A stretch of 64,000 nt of DNA from Melieria omissa (taxonomy: Eukaryota > Arthropoda > Insecta > Diptera > Ulidiidae): the NCBI GenBank assembly GCA_963971225.1, contig OZ020267.1:37981354-38045353 (forward strand), written 5' to 3'. The position numbers and the translations under genes were made by a program. The notes beneath the pieces were generated by a model. The model searched no databases, was not told the origin of the DNA, and saw only the letters and a program-made list of their open reading frames with translations. This document shows, one piece after another, positions 34,540 through 46,863 of this stretch (the stretch's first letter is position 1; every line of letters begins with the position of its first letter).

Positions 34540-35066
34540 AATTTATATCACATCACATCATACGAAATAACATTACATTCCTTTACATCACATCATATTA
34601 AATAACATTTCATTAAATTGCTTTACATTACAAACCATCACATCACATCACATCACATCACATCACATCACATCACATCACATCACATCACATCACATCA
34701 CATCACATCACATCACATCACATCACATCACATCACATCACATCACATCACATCACATCACATCACACCACATCACATCACATCACATCACATCACATCA
34801 CATCTCATCATATCACATCATATCACATCGCATCACATTAAATCACATCACATCATATTGCATTACATTACATCACATCACATCACATCACATCACATCA
34901 CATCACATCACATCACATCACATCACATCACATCACATCACATCACATCACATCACATCACATCTCATCACATTACATCACATCACATCACATCACATCA
35001 CATCACATCACATCACATCACATCACATCACATCTCATCACATTGCATCACATCACATCATATTAC
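34540..35066. repeat. (ACATC)n array
   Basis: The core 34,636-35,062 is a run of CATCA/ACATC pentamers with scattered variants (catct, cacca, cattac). The left edge (34,540-34,627) is a degenerate version. The plus strand is almost free of G. The 162-codon frame (HITSH repeats) is an artefact. Confidence 0.95.
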
Positions 35067-36678
35067 ATTCCAAATACCAAACCATCACAGCGTGTTGTGT
35101 CCTTAACTCTTTCCCACGCGCCCTTTCGCTTGTTGTGAGCAAACTATGATTGGAAATTATTGCACATCACTGTAGTCGGCACATTATCATAACACAGGGA
35201 GCGCCTTTGCCGGCCCATTTCGTATGTAAATTTATGCGACCAAACATTGTGTGGGGCACACAAGTCATGTCCTCGGGTGCTTTCAATTAGGCGGAATGCG
35301 CTTCGCCGGAAAGCAGAAAATCAAATATGTATTAAAAAACGTGTGGAAACATATAACAAAAATATTTACATTCAATTTGAATGTGTGCCGGCAAACGCGA
35401 AATGGTTTTATTTGTGCGGTGAAGTTCCATTTTTCAAATGCGGCATTGAAATCTGTGTGACAAACAGGACAACTGGCAGTGAAAGCACAGTCGCGCACGT
35501 AGCGCCGGTGATAAATAGCCCGCAGGAAATAATGTTCAGGCAGCGTGAGCGGACACACAGCAAAGTGTGCAGAAAATTGAGTCATTTAGGCAAAGGTGCG
35601 ACGCAGCGACAGACGACTGGCCATGGCGAATGAGCGGTGTGATTGTGTCGAAACTAATAATGTTCACGTTCTGCTTATGGTTGCATGGCGGTGCACAAGT
35701 GCCGGCAACAACAATTACAGCAACAACGAATACAGAACGCACCTTCCGCTTTAGAAATGGCGATCTGTTATTTTGGGCCAATCTGTGTTGACGGTAACAT
35801 GAGGATGAGTTTTGCATAAATCTGTTGTCAGATTCCTAAAAGCGTCAACAACAACAACAATGAGGGCAACAATAACACCAGCAAGTCCGCTCAATGGCGC
35901 CGTGGCAGTGGCAATGTCGAAGGGCAGTGTGGCAGTTCAGAGTGTCGGCGCACAAAGACCACACTACAATGTCTGAGTGTGGTAAGTGCTTTGGCAGCGT
36001 GCGCACACTCTCGCACCCATCCACACACACGCACACATTGAGCTGACTCGTAAATATCCCTGCCAGACAGGTGTGATCGAAACTCCAACACATTTACAAA
36101 AATTCTCGCTGAAACTAACACATAAACATTTACAAAGGAAATTTTTAAGTATGTTCCATGCAAGCGGGAAAAAGAAGTTTCAGTACGCCAAATTTCCCTG
36201 TATGAGAAAACGAGATGGCACTATATGTACATACGGCACGTGCCGTTATGACGCTTGCGCCCATGACGCAATTGTCAAATTGTGAAAAGTGTAATAAAAG
36301 TGTGTCAAAAGCAGGTCAGCGGTGGAAAAGTTAAAAAAAGATAAGTACAATTGTTTATTAATTTTGTAAAAAATATGTTAATTAAATTTTATTTAAAATA
36401 GATGAGAAGCGTATCAAAAGAATTGTTTGCCTAATGCTAGCATTCTTTTCATTTAATCTTTGCAGATTGTGTTCAGCGCTAGCGCTCCTAACCTCAAAAA
36501 TGTCGTGGACTGAGGGTCAATTTCATTTCATTACATTTGCCAAATTTTTAATAATTTAATTACTTTGGTTCGCACTATAAATGTGTAAATTAATGATTTT
36601 TGAATAATAAAAACCTTTTTTATAAAAATAGGCATATGAAATAATAAAATGCCAAGGCTTTTTTATTTTCAATCAGCT
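35067..36678. other. Transposon-poor island, no gene identified
   Basis: GC-richer DNA with CAA/CAG-like text (35,690-35,720, 35,850-35,890) and CA tracts (36,020-36,038). Frames of 90-128 codons lie on both strands, mutually overlapping, with no domain signs. Likely intronic or intergenic. Confidence 0.45.
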
Positions 36679-36940
36679 GTGATAGGTTTATGCGTCAAGT
36701 GTGATGCCTTTTGATATCACTGATGAGAGAAATTTTATCAGCAGTGATGAATCACACGTGATTGGGATTTGATCATTGCTGATTAGAGTGAGCGAGACAA
36801 CTATATGTTGGACTACGTTTTAAATCGCCTGTGTACGAAGGTGATGCAGAATCACATGGACACAAAAATACCCATCACATTTTTCACACTGCTAGTGGAA
36901 AAATGATGGAGATTGTGATCGAAATTTCATCACATGTGAT
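36679..36940. promoter_or_regulatory. Cluster of ATCAC/GTGAT sites with palindromic pairs
   Basis: Twelve ATCAC or GTGAT pentamers fall in about 260 bases, against roughly 0.5-1 expected by chance. Several are paired as dyads: ATCACACGTGAT (36,751-36,762) and the perfect palindrome ATCACATGTGAT (36,929-36,940). TGAT cores are also recognised by homeodomain proteins. A role as a binding-site cluster is inference only. Confidence 0.35.
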
Positions 36941-38442
36941 TGTCATATGATTGATCAAATGATGGTCACTGTCCTTGCAGGGTATGCCGACACACGCACG
37001 CGTACATGCAGCAAAAAGCACAATGGCAGCAAGGCAATGGCTCTCGCTCTGGTAATATGGCATCGCAATGGCCAAAGGGCAACAATGTTGTTGTTGTTGT
37101 GGCTGCTGCTGTTGCTGCCAATGCGACTACTGACGCTGTTTCGGAAGTGGAGAAGCGTAATCAAAGCGCTTTATGGCAGCGTCATGCCAGCTGCTGGTCT
37201 AACGAGTGCGCTCATACATACATACAAACAAACATATATACATACATCTACATGCAGACATATGTACAAACATATATGTAGGTATATATGGATTTGTAAG
37301 TAGGTTTATGCGTGTGGAAATATGTCTAACCGAGTTCACCAGCGTAAATACTTAACCACATACAAGATGTCTGTTTTTTGCGTTCGAGTGTTTATGTGCA
37401 TCGTTATGTAAAGAAATACGCCTGAATATTTATTCTATACGTGGGTTTGTGTGTGTGTTTGCTGGCGACCTTAGTAAGTGGTTATGCTCGGTTACCTTTT
37501 TCCGGGTCTTTGACAGCAAATTGCAAAGCAAAGAAAATTGCTTCTAAATAGCGGCAAAATTTGAATTGAATTAAATTTGGAAACGATAAACTATGTGGTA
37601 ATTGTAGCGTATGTCTAAATATGTGCATATGTATGTGTAGGTTAACATGTAAACATGTATATTGAGCAGCAATGACTGCAAAGTATGTTTATGTCATAGC
37701 GAATGTGGAGAATTATTTAACTCTAATCACAACTCATATGGAAAATTATACATAAATTAAGATAAAAAGAATAGAATTGAACATCCAGAAAGGAATGGCA
37801 ACTAACCCTTTCGCTAAAGGTTTTTACTGGGGAAAGTTATAATTATAAATTTATCAATTTCGTTTTCTTGAAAATAAAATTTTTTACGCATAACTAAAGA
37901 TTGAATATTTTTTCATTCACTCCAGCTAAGAATTCTTTTAAAATTTATCAAAATTGAAGAAAAAGTCAAATTTAAAATGTCTCTTATTTGTTTCTGCTTC
38001 TTCTTTCTTTACTATGATAAGCTATAACAATCAAGAAACGTGTATATTTCTCGCCTTTTAAGTTCAATATTCAGTTTATAAATTTTGTATTATTCCTAAA
38101 ACTTCAAATTATTTTAAGGAGTAACAAAAAATGTATTCTTGAACACATAGAGGGTTCAGACGACCACAAAGAAGCATATGGCAAAAAAATAAATAAAAAC
38201 TAAAATTATATTGAAAAAGTGTATGTAAATAGTAAATCAAAGTAGTTCAAAAACTTCTGCCTAATGAGTGGGAAGTTTCAATTGTTTTGAAGAAACACAA
38301 AACTTAGGTAAAATTATTTTTTTAAATTTTTTATTAACCTGAAATCTTTGGGTTTTCCAAAAGATTTACTATACATTTTTGGTCATAATGGTTATTATTT
38401 AAATCTCTTTTCAAACAACTAAAATGTTTAAAAGAAAGAACC
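36941..38442. other. Unique to AT-rich sequence, no gene identified
   Basis: Includes CTG/TTG-rich DNA at 37,085-37,125 and ACATA-type runs at 37,212-37,280. Nothing coding recognised. Confidence 0.4.
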
Positions 38443-39385
38443 TTAACCCTTTCGACCCCAACGTTGTCTGAGAGCAACTTCACCTATTTGTCATGTTATT
38501 ACTTTAGGAAGTGCACTACGAGCCAAAAGATTTATTTGTTTTCAACATTTTTCCCATACGTACTAACCCTGAAAAATGAAATTTGCAATAAGTACGAAAT
38601 AAACACTTAAACACATTTCCAGTTTTGGCTTAATTCTGGCGTTCAAGTTAACTTCTGAGCTTTGATGTATTCAGAGACCTATAGTAGAATTTCATGGCAA
38701 ATATTTTCTTCGCACATTTTGTCCTTAAGAAGTCCTGTTTTACAGGACATTTTTGGCATTTTAGAAAAAGAGGGTCAGATTGATCCATAAAAATAATAGC
38801 TACAGGGTTAAATTGCTCCACAAAAATGTTCTTCGTAGTATTTTACATCAAATTGCTGAAAACATCATATACCTAAAATGTGAGGTTACATGGTTTTCGT
38901 ATGTCGATTCACCATAAGAATGAGCAAAAAGTGGAAAACTTTGACCCCCCTAAAAAAAAATTCAGATGTAAACTTTCAAAACGTCGATACACGTATATTT
39001 TGGTTTGCCCCCTCTACCAGAATCCGTTGTCAGAACCTTGTTATTTTAAAAAAAGTTTGATTTTGTTGTGCAGTGTTATTTGCAGCGATATCAGGGAAAG
39101 TTTGTGTTCTAATTGAAGTCTACGAGTTGGGCGCGTTTGACCAAAATCCTTTTTCTTTAATGATGGTTAAATAAAACCAAAAACTTATAATTTTGTATTT
39201 TTCCATAAACATTAAATAATTTTTCTGTAATTAAAATATATTGATACAAAATTTATTTAACCCGTTTTAAGCTACAATTGTTCAAAAGTAACAACTAGCT
39301 CTAGAACTCTAACAAAGAGGCGTGGCGTGCCGAGGCGTGGCGTAATATCGAGACACAGGGTAAGATTCAGGGTCGAAAGGGTTAA
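38443..39385. mobile_element. Non-autonomous piggyBac-like element with TTAA target duplication
   Basis: TTAA at 38,443-38,446 and 39,382-39,385. The element (38,447-39,381, 935 bp) starts CCCTTTCGACCCC and ends GGGTCGAAAGGG, inverse matches of 12 bp. TTAA duplication plus CCC...GGG ends is the piggyBac hallmark. No transposase is encoded. Parts are shared with 63,501-64,000 (ends without the middle) and, inverted, with 58,715-59,215 (the middle alone). The frame at 38,880-39,116 is not conserved in the inverted copy, so it is not a gene. Confidence 0.8.
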
Positions 39386-39394
39386 AAGCCACAA

Positions 39395-39535
39395 CAGTGG
39401 CGCAGACACGATTTAATTTTTTTCGTACACAAGTTTTGAGGCCAAGACGACTTTAAATTACATTGGTTACCCGAAATGTTTGCAAGACACTCATGTTTCA
39501 AAGGGCTTAAAAACCCCACCTCCTTTGGGTAATAA
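39395..39535. mobile_element. hAT-like MITE copy, right end eroded
   Basis: It starts CAGTGGCGCAGACACG nine bases after the piggyBac-like element and shares aaatgtttgcaagac and aaccccac with the copy at 781. The right terminus is not recognisable. Confidence 0.45.
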
Positions 39536-41205
39536 TCATCCTTATGGCTTTCACTCTGCAACATTTGTTGTTCACCTCCAGCAGAGTTCTGAGTTCAAAT
39601 GTTCTAAGGCAGTAAAGTGCATTTTTCTGAACGAATTCCTCAGATTCAGAAAAAGAGTCAAGTAAATTTGCCAAAAAAAAAACTCCCAAACTATTTCACT
39701 CTACTTTTTAGCATCTATCTTGTTCTTCTTCAGTCTCTCACGTAGTTTTTTCTCAAGCTGAACCTTAATGCTTTGATTGAATGCTTTGGTGAAAAGACTA
39801 GTTCCAGATTGTTCTCGGGTTTCCAACATTTATTTAGTACTTTGGTTTTTTTAAGTATTTTGTAAACTAAATAATTATTCAAAGCTAAACTTGTTCAATA
39901 CTTAACACAACTTCTTCTTCCTTTCTTCAACTACAAAATTCTAATCCTTTGAACCCTTCGAACACCTTCTTAGAATATTTAACCTTGTTGAATTTAGTTT
40001 GATTTGTCAGTCAAACATTGCATCATACAACAAAATGCATTAATCACCAATGCAAATATCTCAACGAACTGTCAAAATGATTTCATATTTCTTTGACTCG
40101 CACTCAGTCATCACACATTACCTTTGATGTCGTTATACAGTTGCCGAGTCAACGTGTAGCAGCCAATGCAAATCTAATCAAAGCCCATAACAGCATTGCA
40201 TCAAATATTTAGTGTGCATGTTGCAGAAACATACCATGCAACCGCTCGCAACACACCACTCGACGATGCGTGCATCAAAAAGCGCAAACAAAGTCAACAG
40301 CGCCGCATTCAAACAAATCAAATCAAGTCAAGAGCGACAAGGACAGCTAGCAGGCAAAAGGTCATAAAACATTTCATGTCTTTACGACTGTATACAATAA
40401 TCGGCTCGACATTTTCATGTCAATACGTCGGTCATAAACCCAGGGATCAAAGCATTTCACTTTCCTTGCGAAATGAAGTTGTCCGCTTGGAAATATTAAC
40501 ACACAGCAAAAACAAAACCGAAAAGCGAATAGCATGAAATGTATCAATTCGGGCCGCATGTGATAGGTTAGGCAAGCAATTTGCAAAATCGAGAGGATTT
40601 ACAACACATCGTAAAGTTGCAATAATAAAATCAAACTCAACGCAAGCGAGAAATGCGTGCTGTGTCTCTGTAAGTGTGATTGTTGTTGTTGTTGTCGAGG
40701 TCTTTAAATACTAAATGAAATGCATGATGTCAGCCACACTGTCACTATGACGTCAAGCTATTACTTTGACAGTTGGGCGTACGCTTTGAGTAAGGCGAGA
40801 TGAACGTAAAATTTTTTAAACCGCTGCGCGCCGCTCACAAAGTGAAATGGAGAAAACTTTGATGCTAGAGCACTTAAGAAAACTTTCTCTCTGCACGAAA
40901 TTTGTGTGTTTTTACTGATTTTAATGTTTTACGAGAGATACTTGAAATTTGTAAGTTGATTTTTAATGATTTGAATTTTATAGTTGACAAAGTTAACTCC
41001 GTGAATAAGGAAAATACTTAACACAGTGGAGTAAAGATGAGTATGTTAAGTGCATAAGAAGGATGATAATGTTCTGGAAACCAATATGGAAAGGTGATGG
41101 GGGCAATATGAGTTAGAAGAAGCACTGGCACGAAATGGAATGAGTCTACTAATGACTTTTGTTAAACTTCATGAAAATAATAAATAAGCAATTTAATAGT
41201 TGAGG
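39536..41205. other. Unique sequence, no gene identified
   Basis: 40,100-40,850 is GC-richer, with a TTG run (40,681-40,696). The 113-codon frame at 40,196-40,537 has no motif. Confidence 0.4.
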
Positions 41206-41400
41206 GTTTGCTTTTAAACTGGTTACGCTCCATGCTCCGCAGATTGAACTCTGAGAGAGCCAGTAAAACCCGTACTGTCATAGACTACATTCATAGAGCA
41301 ATGAAGCCTTTGTACCTGCATTTGGTAAAACTAAGGACCTGGCTGGTCTATGTGTGGTCTCTGGTCCGTCATTATAAACTAACCTTTTTCTTTGTTTCTT
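41206..41400 (+). mobile_element. Probable LINE 3' untranslated fragment
   Basis: The text ctaaggacctggctggtctatgtgtggtct (about 41,331-41,360), followed by aactaacc, parallels the 3' end of the full LINE (gggacccaacagggtctatgcgtggtct, then aacctaacc). Confidence 0.4.
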
Positions 41401-42044
41401 GTTTACTTCGTTCGGGTGTTAAATGTCTCAACAATGCTAATCCTTGTGTTGGTTGCATTGATCGATTGGTTGATCGATTGAAGTTCTAGAGTGGCTGATT
41501 GGTCTATCGCTAGCAGTTCTAAAGAATAGATCTACAACTTTTCGTTCCCTACAAGAAATACCTCCGGGCATTACAATTTATTACTGGGTTGTGTAGAGTC
41601 CCTCTGTGCATCCGTTGCTGCTAAATGGGAGGTGTTATTGGATTAAGCATAGGTTTATGTCTTTGCTGAGCTTATTGTGGATGATGCATGCGCTACGACA
41701 TATTCACGTTGGTTCGAACTGGCATTGCTAGTGGTGTTGTTGTTGCACTAGTACGGCTAATGAATATACAAATTTGCTGCGAGCTAGTTATCACTACTGA
41801 TTGGAGTGAGAAAGATAGGAGCTTATCCAAAGGTAAAGGATTTGACTTTAAAGTGCTGATGCAATGGAAATCAATGAGATAAAAGAAACAATAATACATT
41901 TAGGAAAATGCGGGACCAAGTCAGTTAGTAATGAAACCATGACCTCTGCGATGGAAGCCCCGTGCACTTCAAGCAGCTCTGTCGTAGCGGCGTAATCTAA
42001 TCTAACCTAACGAACAAGAAACAAAAAAAAAAATTTACTTTTTT
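41401..42044. other. Unassigned sequence ending in a CCTAA-like tail
   Basis: 41,430-42,000 is moderately GC-rich with no convincing motif. It ends with taatctaatctaacctaacg (41,996-42,015), a decayed version of the LINE tail, so it is probably an old LINE or a dependent element. Confidence 0.35.
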
Positions 42045-42760
42045 ACTTACTTAACAGACCATTACCACTTACAGGGTTACGACCTGACGAAAAAGTTTCT
42101 TCCAAGCGTCTCTGCTTTACGCACACCTTCTCCAGTTCCTCACAACAGGAAATGATAGGGTGACCTCAACGTGGTCGTTCCATTGAAAACACGGCCTCCC
42201 TCTTCGCCGTTGACCTCCAACTAACGCATCGAACCCTTTTTTCGCCGGACCCCCATCGTCCAGTGAACTCAGTGGATAGTAAATCCCTTGGCTCTTCCCT
42301 TCATGTCTCAAATAGGTCATACAGCTTGGTTTTGGTTCGAATACGATAGTTGTCGCCAGTACAAACAGGGCCAAAGATTTTGCGAAGTACCTTCCTCTTG
42401 AACACCCCAAGGGCCACTGTGTGGGTACGCGACAGTGTCCATGGTTCTGCGCCATAGAGGAGCACGTGCAGAATAAGCGTCCAATAGAGTTCAGGTTTTG
42501 TCGATCGAGAGAGGTCTCTGCTACTCAGTTGCCTATTAAGACCCTAGTAGCACCTATTGGTAAGAGTAGTCCTTCGCTTTATATCCAGGCTGACATCATT
42601 GCTGCTGTTTATAGCCAAGGTAGACGAAATCGTCAGCTTCAAAAGTATACCTGTCGCTTTGGATCTGAGACCTTAGCCGCTGGAAGTCTCTGCGTGTAAA
42701 CAGCACTTTCTTTCGCCCTCATTTACCATCAGACTCATTTTGGTCATTTTGAATCAGACA
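42045..42760 (-). pseudogene. RTE-like LINE 3' fragment, minus strand
   Basis: Inverse homologue of about 2,680-3,410. On the plus strand it starts ttacttacttaac (the TAAG tail reversed). On the minus strand it recovers GGQRRRGRPCFQWNDHVE, YLRHEGKS-type decay of the C-terminal region, and ends at the equivalent of KMGLVVNEG (42,720-42,745). Diverged, with stops, frameshifts and gaps. It abuts another LINE remnant. Confidence 0.8.
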
Positions 42761-43070
42761 CTTCTGCGATATTTTCATCAGGCCCTCTTCACCGTGACTA
42801 TGTTTCCCCAGAAACTTTGCACGTCTATGTGTGGGGGCAGGATGGTTAGTAATAATGTGTCCATGGTTTCGTCAGGTTATCATTGCAGAATCTGTATGTA
42901 CTGCTGTTAACAAGGACTAGTTTGTAGACGTGGTTGTTAAAGAAGAAATTATCTGTTACAGTCGCGAGGTGACTTCGATTTAGATGCAGAGTTGACAGAG
43001 CTCTTTTGTTGTCAAAGTTCCGGAACTTCTTATAGTGGCATACGTACAATAGTTTCTCCATGTTGTATCA
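42761..43070 (-). pseudogene. Decayed LINE C-terminus, minus strand
   Basis: The minus-strand frame 43,061-42,846 reads STLHLNRSHLATVTDNFFFNNHVYKLVLV, then YRFCNDNLTKPWTH. This corresponds to LNRSxLxxLTGxxxLxxHLxKxG and CRFC...ETPxHIL of LINE C-termini. A different family from the neighbour at 42,045. Confidence 0.55.
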
Positions 43071-43079
43071 GTATTCTTG

Positions 43080-43720
43080 CTTTCGTTTAATAAGTCTTCC
43101 CTTCCATGAAGAATATTCACTTGGAATCGCATCGTGGCCAAGATTTGTCCTCCCAATGGGACCGTGTTGGCCTTCGTCGAAGCAGTTTAACCCCGAAAAA
43201 TTTTATATTTTGACCGTTTCTTAGTCTCTGGTGTATAATAATGGATTCAGGTTTCAGCAGCGGTAACTTGATGCAAAAACTCTTGCGAATTTTGCTGACA
43301 TTGGAATCCGTATTCGCTTGGTGTCCACCCGAAGTAACGGCAGCATCCATAGGGCTGACACCTTTCTCATGCTTAACCTTTTCCGACATGAAAATAAACC
43401 CGTTCTGTATGAATTGTGACATTGTGACTAAAAGGGTTAATTTATCAACTTATGTAAAATATAAATTGCCATTTCGTACAACACGGGAACGACCTCTGCT
43501 ACTTTGTACAATTTCGTTCGGTGATCAGCGAGAATCATGTCGTGGACCTTTTTAACGATTTCCTCGGTAACCATGTCTGCTGTGCGGCCTGGGCACTTCT
43601 CATCAGAAACAGAACCAATATCCTACGGTTGTCATAGATGGTAAAGGATCCCCATAGACAGCATGCAACTTCGCTTTTATTTCTTTGCATGTTTTTCCAT
43701 CCAAAAATAAAAAGCGAATT
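43080..43720 (-). pseudogene. Mariner transposase remnant, minus strand
   Basis: On the minus strand, in order: DGKTCKEIKAKLHAVYGDPL and PSMTTVGYWF near 43,695-43,610, then DEKCPGRTADMVTEEIVKKV and HDMILADHRTKL near 43,605-43,500. After a gap comes YYTPETKKRSKY near 43,230. This is the mariner order: N-terminal helix-turn-helix, linker with GRP-like motif, second helix-turn-helix, then the sequence after the first catalytic residue. The catalytic centre and C-terminus are missing or unrecognisable. Confidence 0.7.
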
Positions 43721-46700
43721 ACAGATCAATAACACGAAACACATGTAATACAATTGGCTGCCAAATAAAAAACTAACCTATAAATCAGTCTGAAATTTAG
43801 TATGGTATCGTGTCAGAAATGGCACTTTATGACAGTAATGCCAACTTCCCTCAGCAATGCCATCTGTCTTCACACACGAGTATTTATTGATCCATCTTCG
43901 TACAGGTTCCAAAACGACATACATGAACCAGAAGGAAAAATTATCAGACAACAGAAGATTTTTGATACTATAGTTGAGAACTGAAAAAAGTAAATAACGT
44001 TGATATTCTATGTGCAAAATGATAAAAAAGAATGTCATGGGAAAATATTTCAAAGGGTTTTATGTTTGAGATTCTCTATTTTTCTATTCGGGATTCTTTC
44101 TTCCCAAAATAATTAGGAAGCAGCATTGGAAATGTATGACAAACGCTGATTGGACATGCAGAAAAACATTCACAAAGGCGAAACATTCATAGAGACAAAT
44201 ATTTAAAAAAAATACGTTGTTAGAAACAGTGTTCAAAGGTAGTTGAAATGAGAGGCCAAACAAATTGGTTACACAACAAAAAGCTTGTAAGCAAAGGAAT
44301 AGAAACAATGACAGGAATTGGAAAATAAAGTTCAGGGTTGAAGAAAAACCTAGGAAACACCCCGTGGGAAATTCCCCGTAGAAAATTCCCCAGATCACTG
44401 ATTATGAAGAAACAAAATATATTAAAAAGCCTTTAAAGATTCAAGTTGTGAAAAATCACAGTCACTTTGAGTACACTGTAAAAAATTAAATGAATAAAAA
44501 TGGTGAATTAAAAGGGGGAAAAACGGGCAAACGCTATGCACATCAAGGGACAAATGAACAAAAAATGCAAAATCTTCAACGAACAGCTTTAAATAAGCAA
44601 TGAGCTGTTTAAATTTCATAACAAATGCCCAAAAAGTTCTCTACTTTACATACAGTTTTATGTGTTTTTTACATGTTTTTGTCGCATCCTTTTGCTTCTA
44701 AGGGAATTTTTAACTACACGCAATCGGTTTCAAGCGGCAGCAATGCGTCAAAATAACACAAAAAGCTGTCACAATGAAATGCCTGCCGCCTGTCATCAAC
44801 AATGTCGCCACTCTGTCAATTTGACGCTCAATACTTGGCCAACACTCGATGTCAAATTTAAGAACGGAAATCAAATGCAAACATGTTGAAAGCCTCGCTG
44901 GAGGTTCATTCATGTGGCGCACGAAAGTCATCTGAATTGTTGAAGGTTTTTTTTGTTACCTTGGGGGAAACTTGAAAAAATCATAAACAAAAGCAACAAA
45001 TATGGTTCGAGTTCGTATTCGTGTGTGTGTGTGTGTGAGCGTTTTTATATAACGGCATACATAATGCGATTCTTAACGTAAAACTTTCAATCGTTAAATC
45101 CGTTGCTCGTTGGCTGACTGCCAATGCATCAAGCCGCCAGGCGGATCTGGTGCCACTCGACTCCTGTCGAGAGAGTGGAATGGGAAGACTTGCACAGGGA
45201 ATTCCTGCCTCGGTGAGTTTCCATCAAAACACAAACATTATCGTTGCGGAGCAGTTTACGGTAAATTTTTATGCTACCAAAAAATGAAAATAAAAAACGT
45301 AAAACAACAAAAAAATTAAAAACAAAAACAACAACAACGGAAGCACAAGCAACGCACTTAAATTTGTTATTATGAAGAGCACAGCACAAGAGGGGCTCGC
45401 GCCGACAGACGGCTGCGGCAACGCTGACAGCAACGACGACGGTGGCATGCATCCTGCTGGGAGCGACGCAGCGCAGCACGGCTGAAATTCAAGAGCGGAA
45501 ACAGCGACAGCATCAAAACAACAAAAACACAAACAAAAACAAACATACAAACAACGACAAGCAGCAAGCGAAACAGCAACAATGACAGTGGCAGCAGGAA
45601 TTAGCAGACTCAGAACGACAGTGCGTAGCAGCCCAAAGCAGCAACAAAGAACATGAGCAGAGCAGCAGGCAATTAGAGGGGTGCGCAGCGGCAGGGCAGG
45701 GCAGACACTCAAAGGGCGAAAAGCGTAGGAGAGCAGACTGCGACCAAAAGAGATGGAAACCAGCCGAGGTTAAATGATGGTTTGAGGGCGAGCGGTAAGT
45801 GCGGATGGCGAAATGTTTGCTTTGTTAGAACGAAAAAGCCTTTAGACACACACAAACACACACACATACACACACACACAATAGAAGAAGCGAAAATGCG
45901 AGACAGTGTTGCCGCAGAAGGCAGCAACGAGTCGAAGGAGAATGTTTTGAGCAAAGAAAAAACCAAACAGGGGAAAGGTCACACATGCGTGTTTATGTGT
46001 GTGTTTGTGTCTGTGTTTGTATTGTGTAGCATGTGGGCTGCGTGGGTTAGTAGGCCGCATGGAAAACAGCGCCGTATGTCGTTTTACATGAGTCGCAATT
46101 CTTGCTCTCAGTCTCATACACAGACCTCTTTCTTCACTTAAACCCTATTTGGCTTTTTTCTTTTTTGGGTTTTGCCTTTGCGAAATGAGAAAAATGCCTT
46201 TGAACTTGGACATATTTTACAACAGTGGTTTTGTGAATGACTGGTCACTGTTGGCTGTTGGCTGCCTAAGTAAATACGTTTTTCAACATCTATTTTTGTT
46301 AGGCATTTCAAGTGTTTAGATAAAAGTTGAGCTTATATACGTCAAAGTTACAACTGAGGTTGAGGTTATGTGTGATAGCTGAGGCTGCAGAAAAAGGGCC
46401 CTGTGACTTGTTTATAATTGACTGAAATGAACAGGAAACGCTTCGAGCAAGGCGCACTATGACCTTGAAAATTGCCTCAGTTCGAACTAAGTATATGTTT
46501 TTGTGTTTGCGTGTGTGCGACTACTTTTGTGACTTGTTGTTGTTGTGCCGTATGCGTGCTGCGTACACGCCCATATAAACGCTAATCAATTTCATTTTAA
46601 AATTTACGCTGTTGCGCGACACGTTTGACGCAGCCGATTAAATCTAATTTGCTACCATTCTCCCCTACAAAAAAAATTCCCATGCACAACGCAGCGACAA

Positions 46701-46863
46701 CATTTTCATAATGTTAAATGCAAATAAAATTTGAATTTTATTTTTTGTTTTTGTTTTTGTTTTGTACAACCAAAGTTGAGCAAATTGCATTGCATTTTAA
46801 TTGCAAACACGCACACGCGCATAAATTTATATTTGTGTGCATATAAACGAGTATGTGTATGTG
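43721..46863. other. Unique sequence, no gene established
   Basis: 43,730-44,650 is AT-rich. 44,650-46,730 is a transposon-poor island with a GT tract (45,022-45,039), CAA/CAG text (45,490-45,610), CA tracts (45,845-45,882) and GT text (45,993-46,022). A GC-rich patch 45,105-45,260 contains a GTGAGT donor-like hexamer at 45,211-45,216, discussed under findings. Overlapping frames of up to 147 codons are Cys/Leu/Val-rich products of CAG/CAA-type repeats. Confidence 0.4.

Noticed and set aside
34636..35062. ACATC array considered as a CRISPR-like array
   Set aside because: There are no spacers. It is a continuous pentamer run in eukaryotic DNA.
34618..35106. 162-codon frame of HITSH repeats
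   Set aside because: Product of the ACATC array, without start context or neighbours.
36947..37303. 118-codon frame rich in leucine, as a membrane protein
   Set aside because: The leucines come from a TTG/CTG run and the tail from ACATA repeats. Three frames are open at once.
38880..39116. 78-codon frame inside the piggyBac-like element, as a possible transposase piece
   Set aside because: The inverted copy at 58,693-58,926 keeps the DNA but shifts frame, and there is no DDE-type motif.
45269..45712. 147-codon minus-strand frame, Cys/Leu/Val-rich
   Set aside because: Reverse reading of CAA/CAG/CA-rich DNA with overlapping frames on both strands.
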